From positions 96,195 to 160,194 of the forward strand of contig MNCI01006916.1 in assembly GCA_015680685.1 (NCBI GenBank): a stretch of 64,000 nt of DNA, read 5' to 3'. Origin of the DNA: Gnetum montanum. Its lineage: Eukaryota; Streptophyta; Gnetopsida; Gnetales; Gnetaceae. The notes beneath the pieces were generated by a model that was not told where the DNA came from, searched no databases, and was given only the letters and a program-made list of their open reading frames with translations. Positions within the stretch are counted from its first letter, which is position 1; the number at the start of each line of letters is the position of its first letter. This document shows positions 45,021-55,633 of the stretch, piece after piece. Position numbers and translations under genes: made by a program.

Positions 45021-47487
45021 CTCATACTTGGACCTTCTTAGGATAGGCTTTTGCTCATTTACCAACCCTCCCAAGACACGCTCTTCCACTACCTTGCTTT
45101 GGGGAAATGAATATTGAACCTCTTGATGATGATCCACATGGTAGGCAAGCCAACAGAAAAAGTGATTGAGATTGAAGAGACTAGATAGAATAGAGATACT
45201 TGAAAGAGGTTAGGCTTTTGTTCATTCATCAACCGTAAAGAATTTAGGTCCTTGCTTATTTACCAACTCTTCTAAAGCTTAGCTTGACTTAACTGAATAA
45301 GCATTAAGTGAGCCTGCAAGTAATAGTCCTTTCTTATTGCTTGCTAGGCATGGTAAGAGAAAAAGAGATTGAAATTGAAGAGATTTGGATACGATAGAGA
45401 TTATAAATGGGATACGATTACGCTTCTCTGCATGTTCTTCCACGATTTCATCTATCATAGCAGTCAATAAGCCAAGCCGAGCGGGTTAAATTGACGTGGC
45501 TGTCTGCATATTTTTTCGATGGTGGGTATTGATTTAGATAGGATTAAAAACTGGTTTAAATATCTTAAACAATAAGAGATTGTGATGTGATTATAATCTT
45601 TGTTGTAATGCTAAGATATTGTGATGTGATTATAATCTTTGTGGTAATGCAATTGGGTTTGAAAATTCAGGTCGTAAGTTTAAGGTTTTAAACATTTTAC
45701 CGTTTTCTAATTATTTCATTCTTCCTTTTTCCCTCTCCATATAAGTTATTCCTCTCAAATTTCTTTCTACTCCATCCGAATTCTCAAATTTCTTTCTACT
45801 CCATCCGAATTCTTCCTCTTGATCTAAATGATCCGAATTAATTACCAGCTTCTTCCTCCTGGTCTGAATTAATTACCGGCATTAACCACTATTAGCATTT
45901 CTTTCCTAACTGACTTTAGATAAATTCAAGCAGACCACTAGCTCCATCTTCATGTAACCTACTCTCTCAGTGAGCTTGCCGGAAAATGATTTTAGATAAA
46001 TTCGGACAGTGCAGTAGTTCATAGCTTTCATATGTTGACATGTTAATTGCCACATCACAAGAGATCGTCGTCTATTTAAGCTACTCTCCCAATTAACCTT
46101 GCTTGTAACTATGTTTAAATGGAAATGTATAGAACGTTTCATAATCCTGTATTTTATTTCTAATAAATTTCTTTTCTGGGTCCGACTCCCATAATCCTGC
46201 TTTTGGTAGATCTTGTCATGGATACACAATACGACGTTTTTAATAGGAATTGACAAAACTAATTAAATATGAATTAAATAAGAAAATTCATTAAGCATAG
46301 CTCATTTAGAGCAATTAGCTTTTGGCGCTACATATTATGGATTCAATTTTAATGAGTTGAAATACATACACCATGCAATAAGACCAATATCTTAGTTCCT
46401 TTATCCCATCAACATGAGCTAACTATTAAGGTAGGCAAAGGATTTGACTATATTAAGAGGACAACTTTTAGGATATACAAAGGATTTGACTACCATTTAC
46501 TATGGTCAACTATCTACCTAGAACAAATAATTTTACCATGTTTCTAGGTAGCACATCTTCACATATGGGTGGGTGTCAAAACTCAAACTTTTTTGACAAA
46601 TATTTATTCCAAATATTTGTTTATACCTCAATATTGCTCATTAGACTTGAATCCATAATTTGAGTCTTACCACTAGGCTAACACCTCATTATTTGTTTCA
46701 TGTACCAAGATAACCATTTCTTAACTTTATAACATAGGCTAAAAATTTATAATGATTTTGTATAACTAACTATTTACCTATGTCAAAGCCTAAACATACT
46801 TTTTTTATTGTGTTTCAAGGTTGACATGTGTCTCAACTATAATTATTTTGAAGATGGTAGCCAAGGAGAAGACCACAAATTTGTACCAAATTTTGTTAAA
46901 ATCACTTCAAAAATTGAAAATTTCTCAAATCACGAGTTGTGGTTTGTCACCATGAGTTATGGTCAAGTCACCACAAGATGACTATAACCATGGACCATGA
47001 TCTAGAATTTTTTCTTGATTCAAGATACTATAAGTCATGGTTAAAATACCATCAACTGGCCATGAGTCATGGTCAATGGAAATATAGAAAGTAATGAATT
47101 TTTAAAGTGAGCCACCAATGTCCCATGGGTGGTAATGAATTTGTTTTATTTGGTATGAAGACCATGAGTCATGAAATTATTACTACGAGTTGTGTTTTAT
47201 TCTGCATTATCAACCACAAGTCATGGTTGGCTCATGGTCTAAGAAAAGACTAACCACAACTTAACCTTGAACTATGGTGAAGATAAAAAATTTGAGTTTC
47301 TTAAAATCTACAAATTGAAATTTGATTGAATCTAAATTGTTGTGGTTGCATGAAGTTGCCTAACTATTTGAAATTTGAATTTGAATTAATGATAACTAAA
47401 TTATAGTAAGTTTTGGAGAAACTTTGGAGATGACTTTTGAACTTCCTGCAACATGAATTCTAAAGCAATGTAGAATTTCTTTGTATT
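45021..47487. other. No gene seen; host-like flank passing into repeats
   Basis: Two small tandem duplications occur: TTGTGATGTGATTATAATCT at 45575-45611 and 45614-45650, and CAAATTTCTTTCTACTCCAT with period 30 at 45752-45811. From about 46300 the sequence becomes AT-rich, with dyad-rich repeat DNA at 46920-47290. Confidence 0.45.
46920..47290 (+). repeat. CATGA-TCATG dyad-rich dispersed repeat, copy 2
   Basis: It has multiple CCATGAGTCATGGT-like dyads and CCACAAGTCATGGTTGGC. It is related in the same orientation to 9400-9640. Confidence 0.45.
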
Positions 47488-48484
47488 TGATAAGTAGTGA
47501 GTACCCCCTACACCCAACCATAGGAATCACAAACATTCATGAGCAATTTGGTTGAATTTTGTGGATGGAACTAGTGTGGCATCTAGATTGTTAAGCATCA
47601 ATTACAAGTCATTGTCTTCCCACATGGATGAGTGGTAGCTTTGTCATGTATGGTTTAGTCCAAAGTGAGGCATATGATTACTGATGTTGTTGGGGCCTTA
47701 AACTAATCTTAACAATAACATAGAAATTAATTATTTAATCTAATTAACAATAAGAAGATAAATTATAAGCTAGCCTAAGGGCAATGAGTATCTATTCCCA
47801 GCTTTTTGTACATGTATTGAACTCACGTAGCCACTACTAGGATTACCAAGTGTTATGCTACTAGGCAAACTAAGCAATAACACTACTAGGATTACCAAGA
47901 AAATATGTGTTTACACTCAAAATTGGTCACACTGATTCTACTGATTGATTAATGTGCATGAAAATGTCAATATTAACTAAGTATATGAAAAGTAAATTGC
48001 ATTGAAAGTAAATCTATTCTAAGTCAAAGTGTTGCAATGAATATGAATCAATCTTGATCTTATTGTTGTTCATGGAATGTTTCTAGGTACAATACCACTT
48101 GAGTAATATGCTATACAACTTACTCAAATCCACATTGTAGGCACTCAATGATTGCTCTATAGGATTACAAAATAAAGCTGCAAGAGTCTACCTGCACTAC
48201 TAACTAAATGGTGATGAAATGGTGTCAATAGGTGTTTGCATACTTATAAGAAAATACAAGCATTGCATCAATGGGGATGCGTTAATGCATTTGATTGTGT
48301 TGATAGGGATGCATTGATGGGGATGCGTTGACAGGGCTATGTCAATGCATCTAAGATGCATTGCCTATTAATGCATCAATGCACTCTCATCAACACATAT
48401 GCATCGATGCATTTAAGATGTGTTAATGAGGATGCATCGATCGGGATGTGTTGATGAAGCTTCCCAACAAGTCACATCTCATCA
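47488..48484 (-). repeat. LTR (997 bp) of a further gypsy copy, minus strand
   Basis: On the minus strand it runs TGATGAGATGTGAC...CTTATCA. It is preceded on that strand by the tract GTCAATTATGGGGGTA (48485-48500) and a GAGGATGAGTTTTTA block as in A1, so it is a 3' LTR. The rest of its element is not recognisable. U3 begins with a GATGCAT-type box array instead of GATATC. It contains the GGTAATCCTAGTAGTG/CCTAGTAGCAT core shared with the LTR ending at 12574. Confidence 0.78.
48225..48470 (-). repeat. GATGCATTGATG-type box array in U3
   Basis: Alternating GATGCGTTGA, GATGCATTGATG, TCAATGCATC and GATGCATCGATC boxes fill about 240 bp at the position held by GATATC arrays in A1, A2, A4 and A5. 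Confidence 0.65.
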
Positions 48485-48500
48485 TACCCCCATAATTGAC

Positions 48501-49042
48501 TAAAAACTCATCCTCATGTTATATATAAATGGACAAAGTTTCATTACAAAAAATTGTGGGGTGACCAAGAGTAAATTGGCTACCATTACAAAATTCAAGT
48601 ACTATATTACAAAAATTTATTCTAGTGGGTATATTAAAAAATGACAAAAAGACTAGACAGACATTAAGGTTTACAAAATTGCAGATGTAACGAATCAATT
48701 CTCCTTGAGTTTTTATGTTAATGATTGTAATAGTCTTTCTGTGTGTTTGTGTGCATGTTTTGTTAACAAGTTATGTGTGTGCTTTGTTTGGACTGAAGTG
48801 GAAATGGGTAATTGAAATAGTAATAAATTTTTTACCCATATTTTTATATGTATTATGATGCATAAGAAATATGCTTTAAAATACATGTTGGGAAGGTTTT
48901 ATAATAATAATAATAATAAATATATGGGAAAACAAAATATTTTTTGTTCTATTTCAGCAAAGATGCCAAGAAACAGAAGAAAAATAAACCTGCAACATGT
49001 AAATATACATATTTTATTGATTTTTATTATAGTGATCATTGC

Positions 49043-49091
<49 letters not shown>

Positions 49092-50420
49092 TTAAAAAGA
49101 AAGAAAGGAACATGAATAGTTTCCAAGAAGTCAGTTACAAGAAACCATCCATTATCCCTTATGAGGGGAAAAAACACAAGGAAAAAGTAGCTAAGAAAAA
49201 CGAAAAAAAGGGGATACAACAATAGGGAGTGTGGCTGGGAAGGGAGAGAAAACTACAGCTGCTACAAGAGATAGCAAGGAGAAAGTAAACAAGTGTTACA
49301 TAGCAATCCAATATTCTGGTAATTCCTCCTAGTAAACAAGATATCTAAGAAAGGAGGTAAAATTATCCATCTCTATTATGTTTGATAATGGCCAGCAAGG
49401 GCTGATTTTCTCAAACTTCTCTCTTCTTACTTGCATAACCACCATCACAATGCTTGTATGAAATTATCAAGATTGTTGTTGTAAGCTTAGATTGTTGAAA
49501 TATTTATTACTTTTATTGGATCTCTCCACCTATCCTTTGCACTCTCACACCTAAATGACTTAGATGAGAGTTGTTTCTATAATGATTCAAAAACACCCAT
49601 AATGATTTGGGGCATTTTTGGCAAAAGATTGCCAACAGGGGCCAAGGATCCCTAATATGAGGATCGGTACAGCTAGCAGAAAGTGAGAGTATCCTTAGGC
49701 CCATGGATAATTGTGAATGTTTTAAAATTTTTGAATTGTTGGGTTTTGGTTTGAATTTGGTTGATGAACCCTCCCTCTTTAAATGAATAAATCCTGGATC
49801 TAAATCTTTAATTATACTTTTTTTCCTATACCTTCTCAAGTCTAATTTTGATATCTTTCTATAAGTGGATGGAGTGGGAGAAAACCTAGGATGTTAATTT
49901 ATGGTTGTGATTTATCTATTCTCTGTTGTTGAACATATGAATTTCCTAATTACATGATTAATGGTAAAATGGTTACAAGAGTTAAATTCATATTATCTTG
50001 TTTTGTGTGTTGCTAGAAATTATAAAATATTATTATGTGATTAAAAAAATATGATATTATTAATTTATTTACTTTTGTGGTCATTTCTTTGATCTACAAA
50101 TGTGTAAATAATCCTGATTAGATATTTCTTTTTAGGTTGAATAATAAAAAGTTTGATTTGTTTTTAATCTAATGAATCTTGCACAGATATTTTACTATGG
50201 CTATTTATTTATAAAAATATCTCTTAATTATTAAAATTAATATTGATTAACCTATTTTAGAGGTAGACCTAGGCATTGTTGATTTCATTTTAATTTTATA
50301 AGTTAATGTTAGTTTGATTGTTGTAGAAAGAAAGCCACCTGGGTATTTTCCTCTTTCAAGTAGCTTTCTTTCTAAGGGGCTTCAAGTGCTAGCTCTTGCT
50401 CCCTATGAATGGGTATTACA
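48501..50420. other. Remnant 3' internal sequence, microsatellites, and probable chromovirus 5' LTR
   Basis: 48501-48800 is worn internal sequence next to the LTR. A TAA/ATA run lies at 48901-48920. The stretch up to 50420 should include the 5' LTR of the chromovirus, since a primer site follows, but I cannot place its start. No gene is seen. Confidence 0.4.
49044..49088. repeat. (AG)n microsatellite, about 45 bp
   Basis: Uninterrupted AG dinucleotides. The ORFs crossing it on both strands are only products of this run. Confidence 0.95.
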
Positions 50421-50422
50421 TT

Positions 50423-50435
50423 TTAGTATCAAAGC
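50423..50435 (+). other. Degenerate initiator-tRNA-Met primer site
   Basis: TTAGTATCAAAGC, near the usual TTGGTATCAGAGC of chromoviruses, shortly after a CA (50419-50420) that may end the 5' LTR. Confidence 0.6.
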
Positions 50436-50632
50436 GCTAGGTTTGGCTTTCTTTTACTTTTCTTCAAACCTCTTATGAAGTCTAAATTTATGCATGGTTT
50501 GATGTGGTGTTGGTCTGTCTTTCATATGCCTAAATTGAGAAGAAATGGCTTCAATGTTGATTTGGAATACTTTATCATAGTAACGAAAGCATAGCATTTA
50601 AATGGTGTACAGGCCTTTGAATAGTAAGTACA

Positions 50633-51449
50633 ATGAAGACTTACATGAGGAATAAGTGTGGTGCTAGTTCTAGCAACCAAGAGAATGAGCCTTCTCAACA
50701 TTAACAAGAGGCCTTTGCAACACTTGCTCATTCTATCACTTTGCTTACTATAGCTATACAACAAAATATACAGTACAGAATCATGAGGAAAATGAGGCAG
50801 GACAGTATCAAAATGAGGTAAATAATGGGACTATCAAGTTGCAAGAATTTCTAAAGTGCAAGCCACCATCATTTGATGGAGTTTCAAGTGGAGAGCAAGC
50901 TAAATCCTAGTTGTTCAAGATGAATGATTTGTTTGAACTGTTACATACAAATGCCAAAGAAAGAGTTCTTTTTGCAACTCATGTTTTGGTAGGTGATGCT
51001 TCCAATTGGTGGAGAACTAAAAAAGTAAAAATTCAGAATGAATGTGTTTGATTGAATTTGTACAATTGTTCAGAACAAGATATATTTCAAAAGCACATAT
51101 GGAACAAAAAAGATGGGAATACTTGCACCTACAGCAAGGATCCAAGAATGTGGCTAAATATGAACATGAGTTTGTTAATTTAATGATGTATAAACCAAAA
51201 ATTCTAGAATACATGAGAATCAAAAACTTTATAAATGGCTTGCATCCTTCAACCCAAGAAAAAGTTAATTTGTTTGAGTTGGATAACTTATCAAAAGTTA
51301 TTTATATAGCTAAACTTGTGGTAGTTGAATCTATTAGGAAGAAGAAATTGTTATCAACAAACCAGAAAGGAACTAATGCCATGGGAAAATCACAAAGGAA
51401 GGAGAAATTTAACAACAAAAAATTTGACAAATCCACCACAGTATCTTAA
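50633..51449 (+). pseudogene. Chromovirus gag (degenerate)
   Basis: The ATG at 50633 opens MKTYMRNKCGASSSNQ. The capsid domain begins FLKCKPPSFDGVSSGEQA and continues to ATHVLVGDASNWW, the usual layout of the retrotransposon gag domain. A frame change then leads into the open piece 51042-51449 (FVQLFRTRYISKAH, YEHEFVNL, FINGLHPSTQEKV), the second half of the same domain. It ends in a Lys-rich stretch where the zinc knuckle would be expected; none is visible. Stops make it dead. Confidence 0.75.
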
Positions 51450-52340
51450 AAATCCAAGCAACATTTTAAAGTACCAAGAAGTCGAGGATTAGATGGAAAA
51501 TGATTTAATGAAAGAAATCAAATGGGAATGATACAAAGTGAAAGATCAACCCTTAGAGGGCCAAGGAAGGATTTTTGGACATGTAGAGGAGCCCATTTTC
51601 AAGCTCAACGCCCACAAACAAAGGCTCTTAAAGGAAAAGGATAGACATCTCCAACCATTAACTAGCAAGCTTCTCACCAATTATATGCTACAAAAAATGT
51701 TCCAACAAGCGTGCAATATCAAGCAACAATTCAAGAAACAATATGTCTCATTCATTTTCAATTTGTTACCATTCTTTTTTATAGTGGATCAACAAATTCA
51801 TTTATATCATATTCTTTGGCTAAAGGATTGGGAGTAAAATTCATCTCTTACCATATATGGGAAAAGTGGAATTAGCTTCAGGTGACCATAAAGCCTTAGA
51901 ATGTTTTGTGCCTAGTTGTGTGATAAAAATCATGAATCAACCTATTTTATGGACTTCCTTGTTATGAATTTGGGATCATACGATGTAGTTTTGGGTATGG
52001 ACTGGTTGGTGAAAAATAAGGCAAAAATTGATTATGTACAGAACTGCATAGAAATTAAAAATGGAGAAATAAACCAAAAAAATTAATGTCAACCTTGGGA
52101 TTGTTTAAGAAACATTATTTTTTCAAAACAAATGGTGCAAGAGATTCAAATAGAAAAAGCAAAAATTTTGGTCAGATTGTATGCAACTAATAATGATAAT
52201 GATTTCCAACAAGAGAAGACATCGTTGGACTATCTAGTTGTAGATGAATTCAAAGATGTGTTTATTGATGAGTTACAGAGAATGCCACCAAAAAGAGAGG
52301 CAAAGTTTGGAATTTAAATTCTTCTAGGGAGTGCTCTAGC
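51450..52340 (+). pseudogene. Chromovirus protease region (degenerate)
   Basis: The recognisable part is 51840-52085: KVELASGDHKALECFV, then a block ending VLGMDWLVKNKAKIDY, which is the second conserved protease block and the start of the protease-RT linker. The active-site D-S/T-G is not clear in any frame, though the GATCAACAAATTC stretch near 51786 is where it should lie. The open piece 52132-52317 is the linker before RT (DEFKDVFIDELQRMPPKR). Confidence 0.6.
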
Positions 52341-52359
52341 CTGAAAGGCATCATTTAGA

Positions 52360-53630
52360 ATGTCATCAACTGAGATTCATGAGTTAAAAACCCAACTTGA
52401 AGAACTATTAAAGAAAGGATTCATTAGGCCTAGTGTGTCACCATGGGGAGCACTAGTTCTATTCATCAAGAAGAAAGATGGTACCTTACACCTATGCATT
52501 GATTATTGATAGCTAAACAAGGTAACTANGACCTTACACCTATGCATTGATTATTGATAGCTAAACAAGGTAACTATTAAGAATAAATATCCTCTTCCAA
52601 GGATTGATGGCCTTTTTAATCAACTCAAATAAGCAAAGGTATTTTCAAAAATTGATTTAAAGTCAAGATATTACCAACTAAGAATCAAAGAAGAAGAAAT
52701 TTCAAAAATAGCCTTTCAAACAAGGTATGAACATTATGAATTCATTGTTATGCCTTTTGGTATAACTAATGCTCTAGTTGCCTTTATGAGCATGATGAAT
52801 CAAATTTTTCAGCCATTCTTGGACTAGTTTGTATTAGTGTTCATAAATGATATTTTAATATATTCTAAGACAATTGAGGAACATGAGCAACACCTAAGGA
52901 CAATCCTACAAACCCTTAGGATACATAAGTTGTATGCAAGTAAGATCAAGTGTGCATTTTGGTAATCTGAAATAAGGTGTCTCGATCATGTCTTGTCAAA
53001 CAAAGGCTTAGCTATCGATCCAAATAAAATTGTTGCAATAATTAGTTGGCTTCAACCTAAGAATGTTACAAAGGTCAGAAGTTTCTTTAGGTTGACAAGC
53101 TACTACCATAGGTTTGTAAAATATTTTTCAAAAATTTTAGCCCCTTTAACATCTTTGCTAAAGAAGAGCAATCAATTCCAATAGTCAGAGAAATGTACTT
53201 TGGCTTTCCAAAAGCTAAAAGAATTGTTAGCATCAGCTCCTATATTAATCATGCCTTTAGAAAATGTTCAGTTTGAGGTATATATAGATGCCTCTGGTGA
53301 GGGGTTAGGCTATGTTTTAATGCAACAAAATTAGAAAGTTGCTTATGGATCAAGACAATTAAAACCTCATGAACACAATTACCCAGTGCATGATTTGGAA
53401 CTTGCAGTAGTTGTCCATGCTTTGCAAATATGGAGACATTATTTGTATGGAAATAAATTTAGAGTATGGTTAGATCATCAAAGTTTGAAATACATTTTCA
53501 AACAACCTAATTTAAACATGAGGCAAATACATTGGTTATAATTCTTATGTGATTATGATTTTGAGCTCCTTTATCATGAGGGTAGAGGGAAAAAGGTGGT
53601 AAATGCTCTCAGCCAAAGAAGGTATGTTAA
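52360..53630 (+). pseudogene. Chromovirus RT and RNase H (degenerate, with 46 bp artefactual duplication)
   Basis: RT blocks are: [57 protein letters not shown] and FINDILIYS. The catalytic motif is I-N-D, so the first Asp of the usual D-D pair is Asn. The open piece 52993-53184 covers the thumb. RNase H keeps VYIDASGEGLGYVL and the [10 protein letters not shown] and DHQSLKYI blocks. A 46 bp repeat on either side of the N at 52529 breaks the frame and looks like unmerged contig ends. The domain is inactive. Confidence 0.8.
52483..52576. other. Contig-end duplication around N at 52529
   Basis: 52483-52528 and 52531-52576 are identical 46 bp copies separated by NG. Removing one restores a normal RT reading (QLNKVTIKNKYPLP), so this is most likely an assembly artefact. 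Confidence 0.8.
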
Positions 53631-53639
53631 GGGAACCTT

Positions 53640-54593
53640 TTTACTTCAAAGTAAAATTGTTGATTTGATTAGAAAGGGACTATAAAATGATAAGTTCTTT
53701 GCTAAGAAATTTGAAAAGAAAAACCTAGGTCAATTGGGAAATGGATTTAAAATTATTGTTGATGGTTTGCTACTTTCCCAAGATTGTTTATATGTTCCAA
53801 CCAATGCAAAACTTAGAAATTTGGTAACACCAAGAAACAATTTATACAAGTCATCCAAGGACAACAAAAATACTACATGGAATCAAAGAACAATTTTAGT
53901 GGCTTGGAATGAAAAAAGATGTTGTTGAGTTTATGGCAAGGTGTTTAACATGTCAGCAAGTTAAGGCTGAACATCAAGTACCAACAAGTCTTTTACAATC
54001 ACGCAATATTCTAGAATGGGAATGGAATGAGATTGGAATAGATTTTATTGTTGGATTACCTAAAGTTCTTAGAGGATATGATTCCATAATGGTGGTAGTT
54101 GATAGGTTGACAAAGTTAGCACACTTCATCAAAATGAAATCAGATTATGATGCTAGAAAAATTGCAGAAATTTATATTCAAGAAATAATTATATTGCATG
54201 GAATACCTAAGAAAATCATTTCAAACAGAGATCCAAAGTTTACATCTCATTTTTGGCAAGATATCCAACAAGCTTTTGGAACAAAATTAAATTTCAACAC
54301 AACCTATCATTCACAAACTAATGGTTAGGCTGAAAGAACAAATTAGGTGGTACAAGATTTTTTAAGAACTGGTGTATTAAATCATCATAGATTTTGGGAT
54401 AAGGTATTGTCCTTGGTAGAATTTGCCTACAATAACAACTACTAAAGCAGCATTGAAACAACACCTTATGAAGCCTTGTATGGTAGAAAATGTAGAGTTC
54501 CTAGCTATTTAGATCAACCTAAGGAAAAACTGATTCTTGGGCCTGAGATGATTTTGAATTTGTAGCTAAAGGTGAATAGAATTAAAGAGAGAC
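53640..54593 (+). pseudogene. Chromovirus integrase, truncated (degenerate)
   Basis: The zinc segment keeps CLTCQQVK. The core has DFIVGLPKV with the first catalytic Asp, and VVVDRLTKLAHF. The second catalytic Asp is lost: ISNRDPKF stands where ISDRDP is usual. The Glu region reads TNG then a stop then AERTN, so E remains after a CAG-to-TAG change. The last readable text is PEMILNL before the A4 LTR at 54594. The open piece 53909-54328 is the longest part. Confidence 0.8.
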
Positions 54594-55452
54594 TAATGAG
54601 TGGCTAGGTACCCCTACACTCAACCATACGAATACAAGCATTCATGAACGATCCAGTAAAACTCCATAGACAGGCTAGTTGTAACATGTTGATTGCAATT
54701 TGCTATCTTCCCACTTGGACTAGTATTTTCTTTGTTACATATGGTTTAGACCAGAGTGATGTGTATGATGTGGTCCTAAACTAGTGCTACTCCTTGAGGC
54801 AATGGAAAATAACTTTGTTTTAAGCTAATAGGGAGTGAGAGAAGAGAATCTAAGCTAGCCTAAGTGTGATGAGAATCTTTCCTTAATTATCTATACACAT
54901 CTTAGACCTCGTGTACTACTTCTGGGATTACCAAGTGCATGTCACTTAAGCACTCCTAGATATGCTACTAGGATACCAAGTAGTCACACTTAAATGCTCA
55001 TGATTAAGTCGTACTCATTCCATCTTTAATAACAAGGATAGTAGATGAAGGTAAAGAAATATTAATTAAGAAAACAGTAAATAACAATAATAGTTAAGCA
55101 ATTGAAACTAAGTGAATGCTGCAATGATGAAGTAATCTCAATCTTTATTACCAGTCATGTGCATGTCCAAGTATGTCACACTCGAATAATTGTTTTGTAC
55201 AATTGCAATCATCACACTGTAGGCATGCACTAAGGAAAGAATTGAAATGAACAAAAAGACTCTACTTCTACACTTACTTACTGACTGATTGACTTCCTTT
55301 TCCCGTGTGCCCAAATGTATATTTATAGGCTCACACAAAAGTCACGATATCGTGTATCCAATATCATTACTTAGGTCTCGATATTGCATACCCGATATCG
55401 TGGATCCGATATCGTGAGTATGATATCAGAGCCTAATAAATCATGGTTCTCA
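54594..55452 (-). repeat. 3' LTR of A4 (about 859 bp)
   Basis: The plus-strand left end TAATGAGTGGCTAGG corresponds to TGATGAGTGGCGAGG of A5, with the terminal TG changed to TA. The other end has lost a few bases (TTCTCATAC where TCATCATAC is expected). It contains the GATATC array at 55346-55427 and the TATAAATA box near 55319-55326. Confidence 0.8.
55346..55427 (-). repeat. GATATC-box array in U3 of A4
   Basis: Boxes at 55346, 55360, 55380, 55394, 55408 and 55422; spacers 8, 14, 8, 8 and 8 bp. Confidence 0.85.
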
Positions 55453-55633
55453 TACCCTCATGACTGAATGAAAACTTGTCCTTGAGTCGAACAAAATGAG
55501 AACAAGTCCAGTTGATTACACAGTGGATAAGTATGGGATTATTGACTAACTAGGAATTTATTCATGATGCAGTGGAGAATTGAATACAACAAAATTGGTA
55601 CACAAACACAGAATTAAAAATAGACAAAATTTG

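Larger units (their letters stand above)
50421..54593 (+). mobile_element. Chromovirus-type Ty3/gypsy element, 3' end cut off by A4
   Basis: An initiator-tRNA-Met-like primer site, gag, protease, RT, RNase H and integrase follow in order. Blocks such as PPSFDG and WW in gag, VLGMDWL in protease and VTIKNKYPLPRID in RT are typical of plant chromoviruses and differ from the A elements. Integrase stops at 54593, where the LTR of A4 begins, so the chromodomain and 3' LTR are missing. It is inactive: stops and changed catalytic residues throughout. Confidence 0.82.

Noticed and set aside
45906-46256. 116-codon minus-strand ORF as a host gene
   Set aside because: No recognisable motif, AT-rich, and containing a small duplicated TTTTAGATAAATTC segment; no support beyond length.
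48855-49222. ORFs crossing the AG microsatellite on both strands
   Set aside because: They consist of the dinucleotide run (RERERE or SLSLSL) and flanks without similarity to anything.
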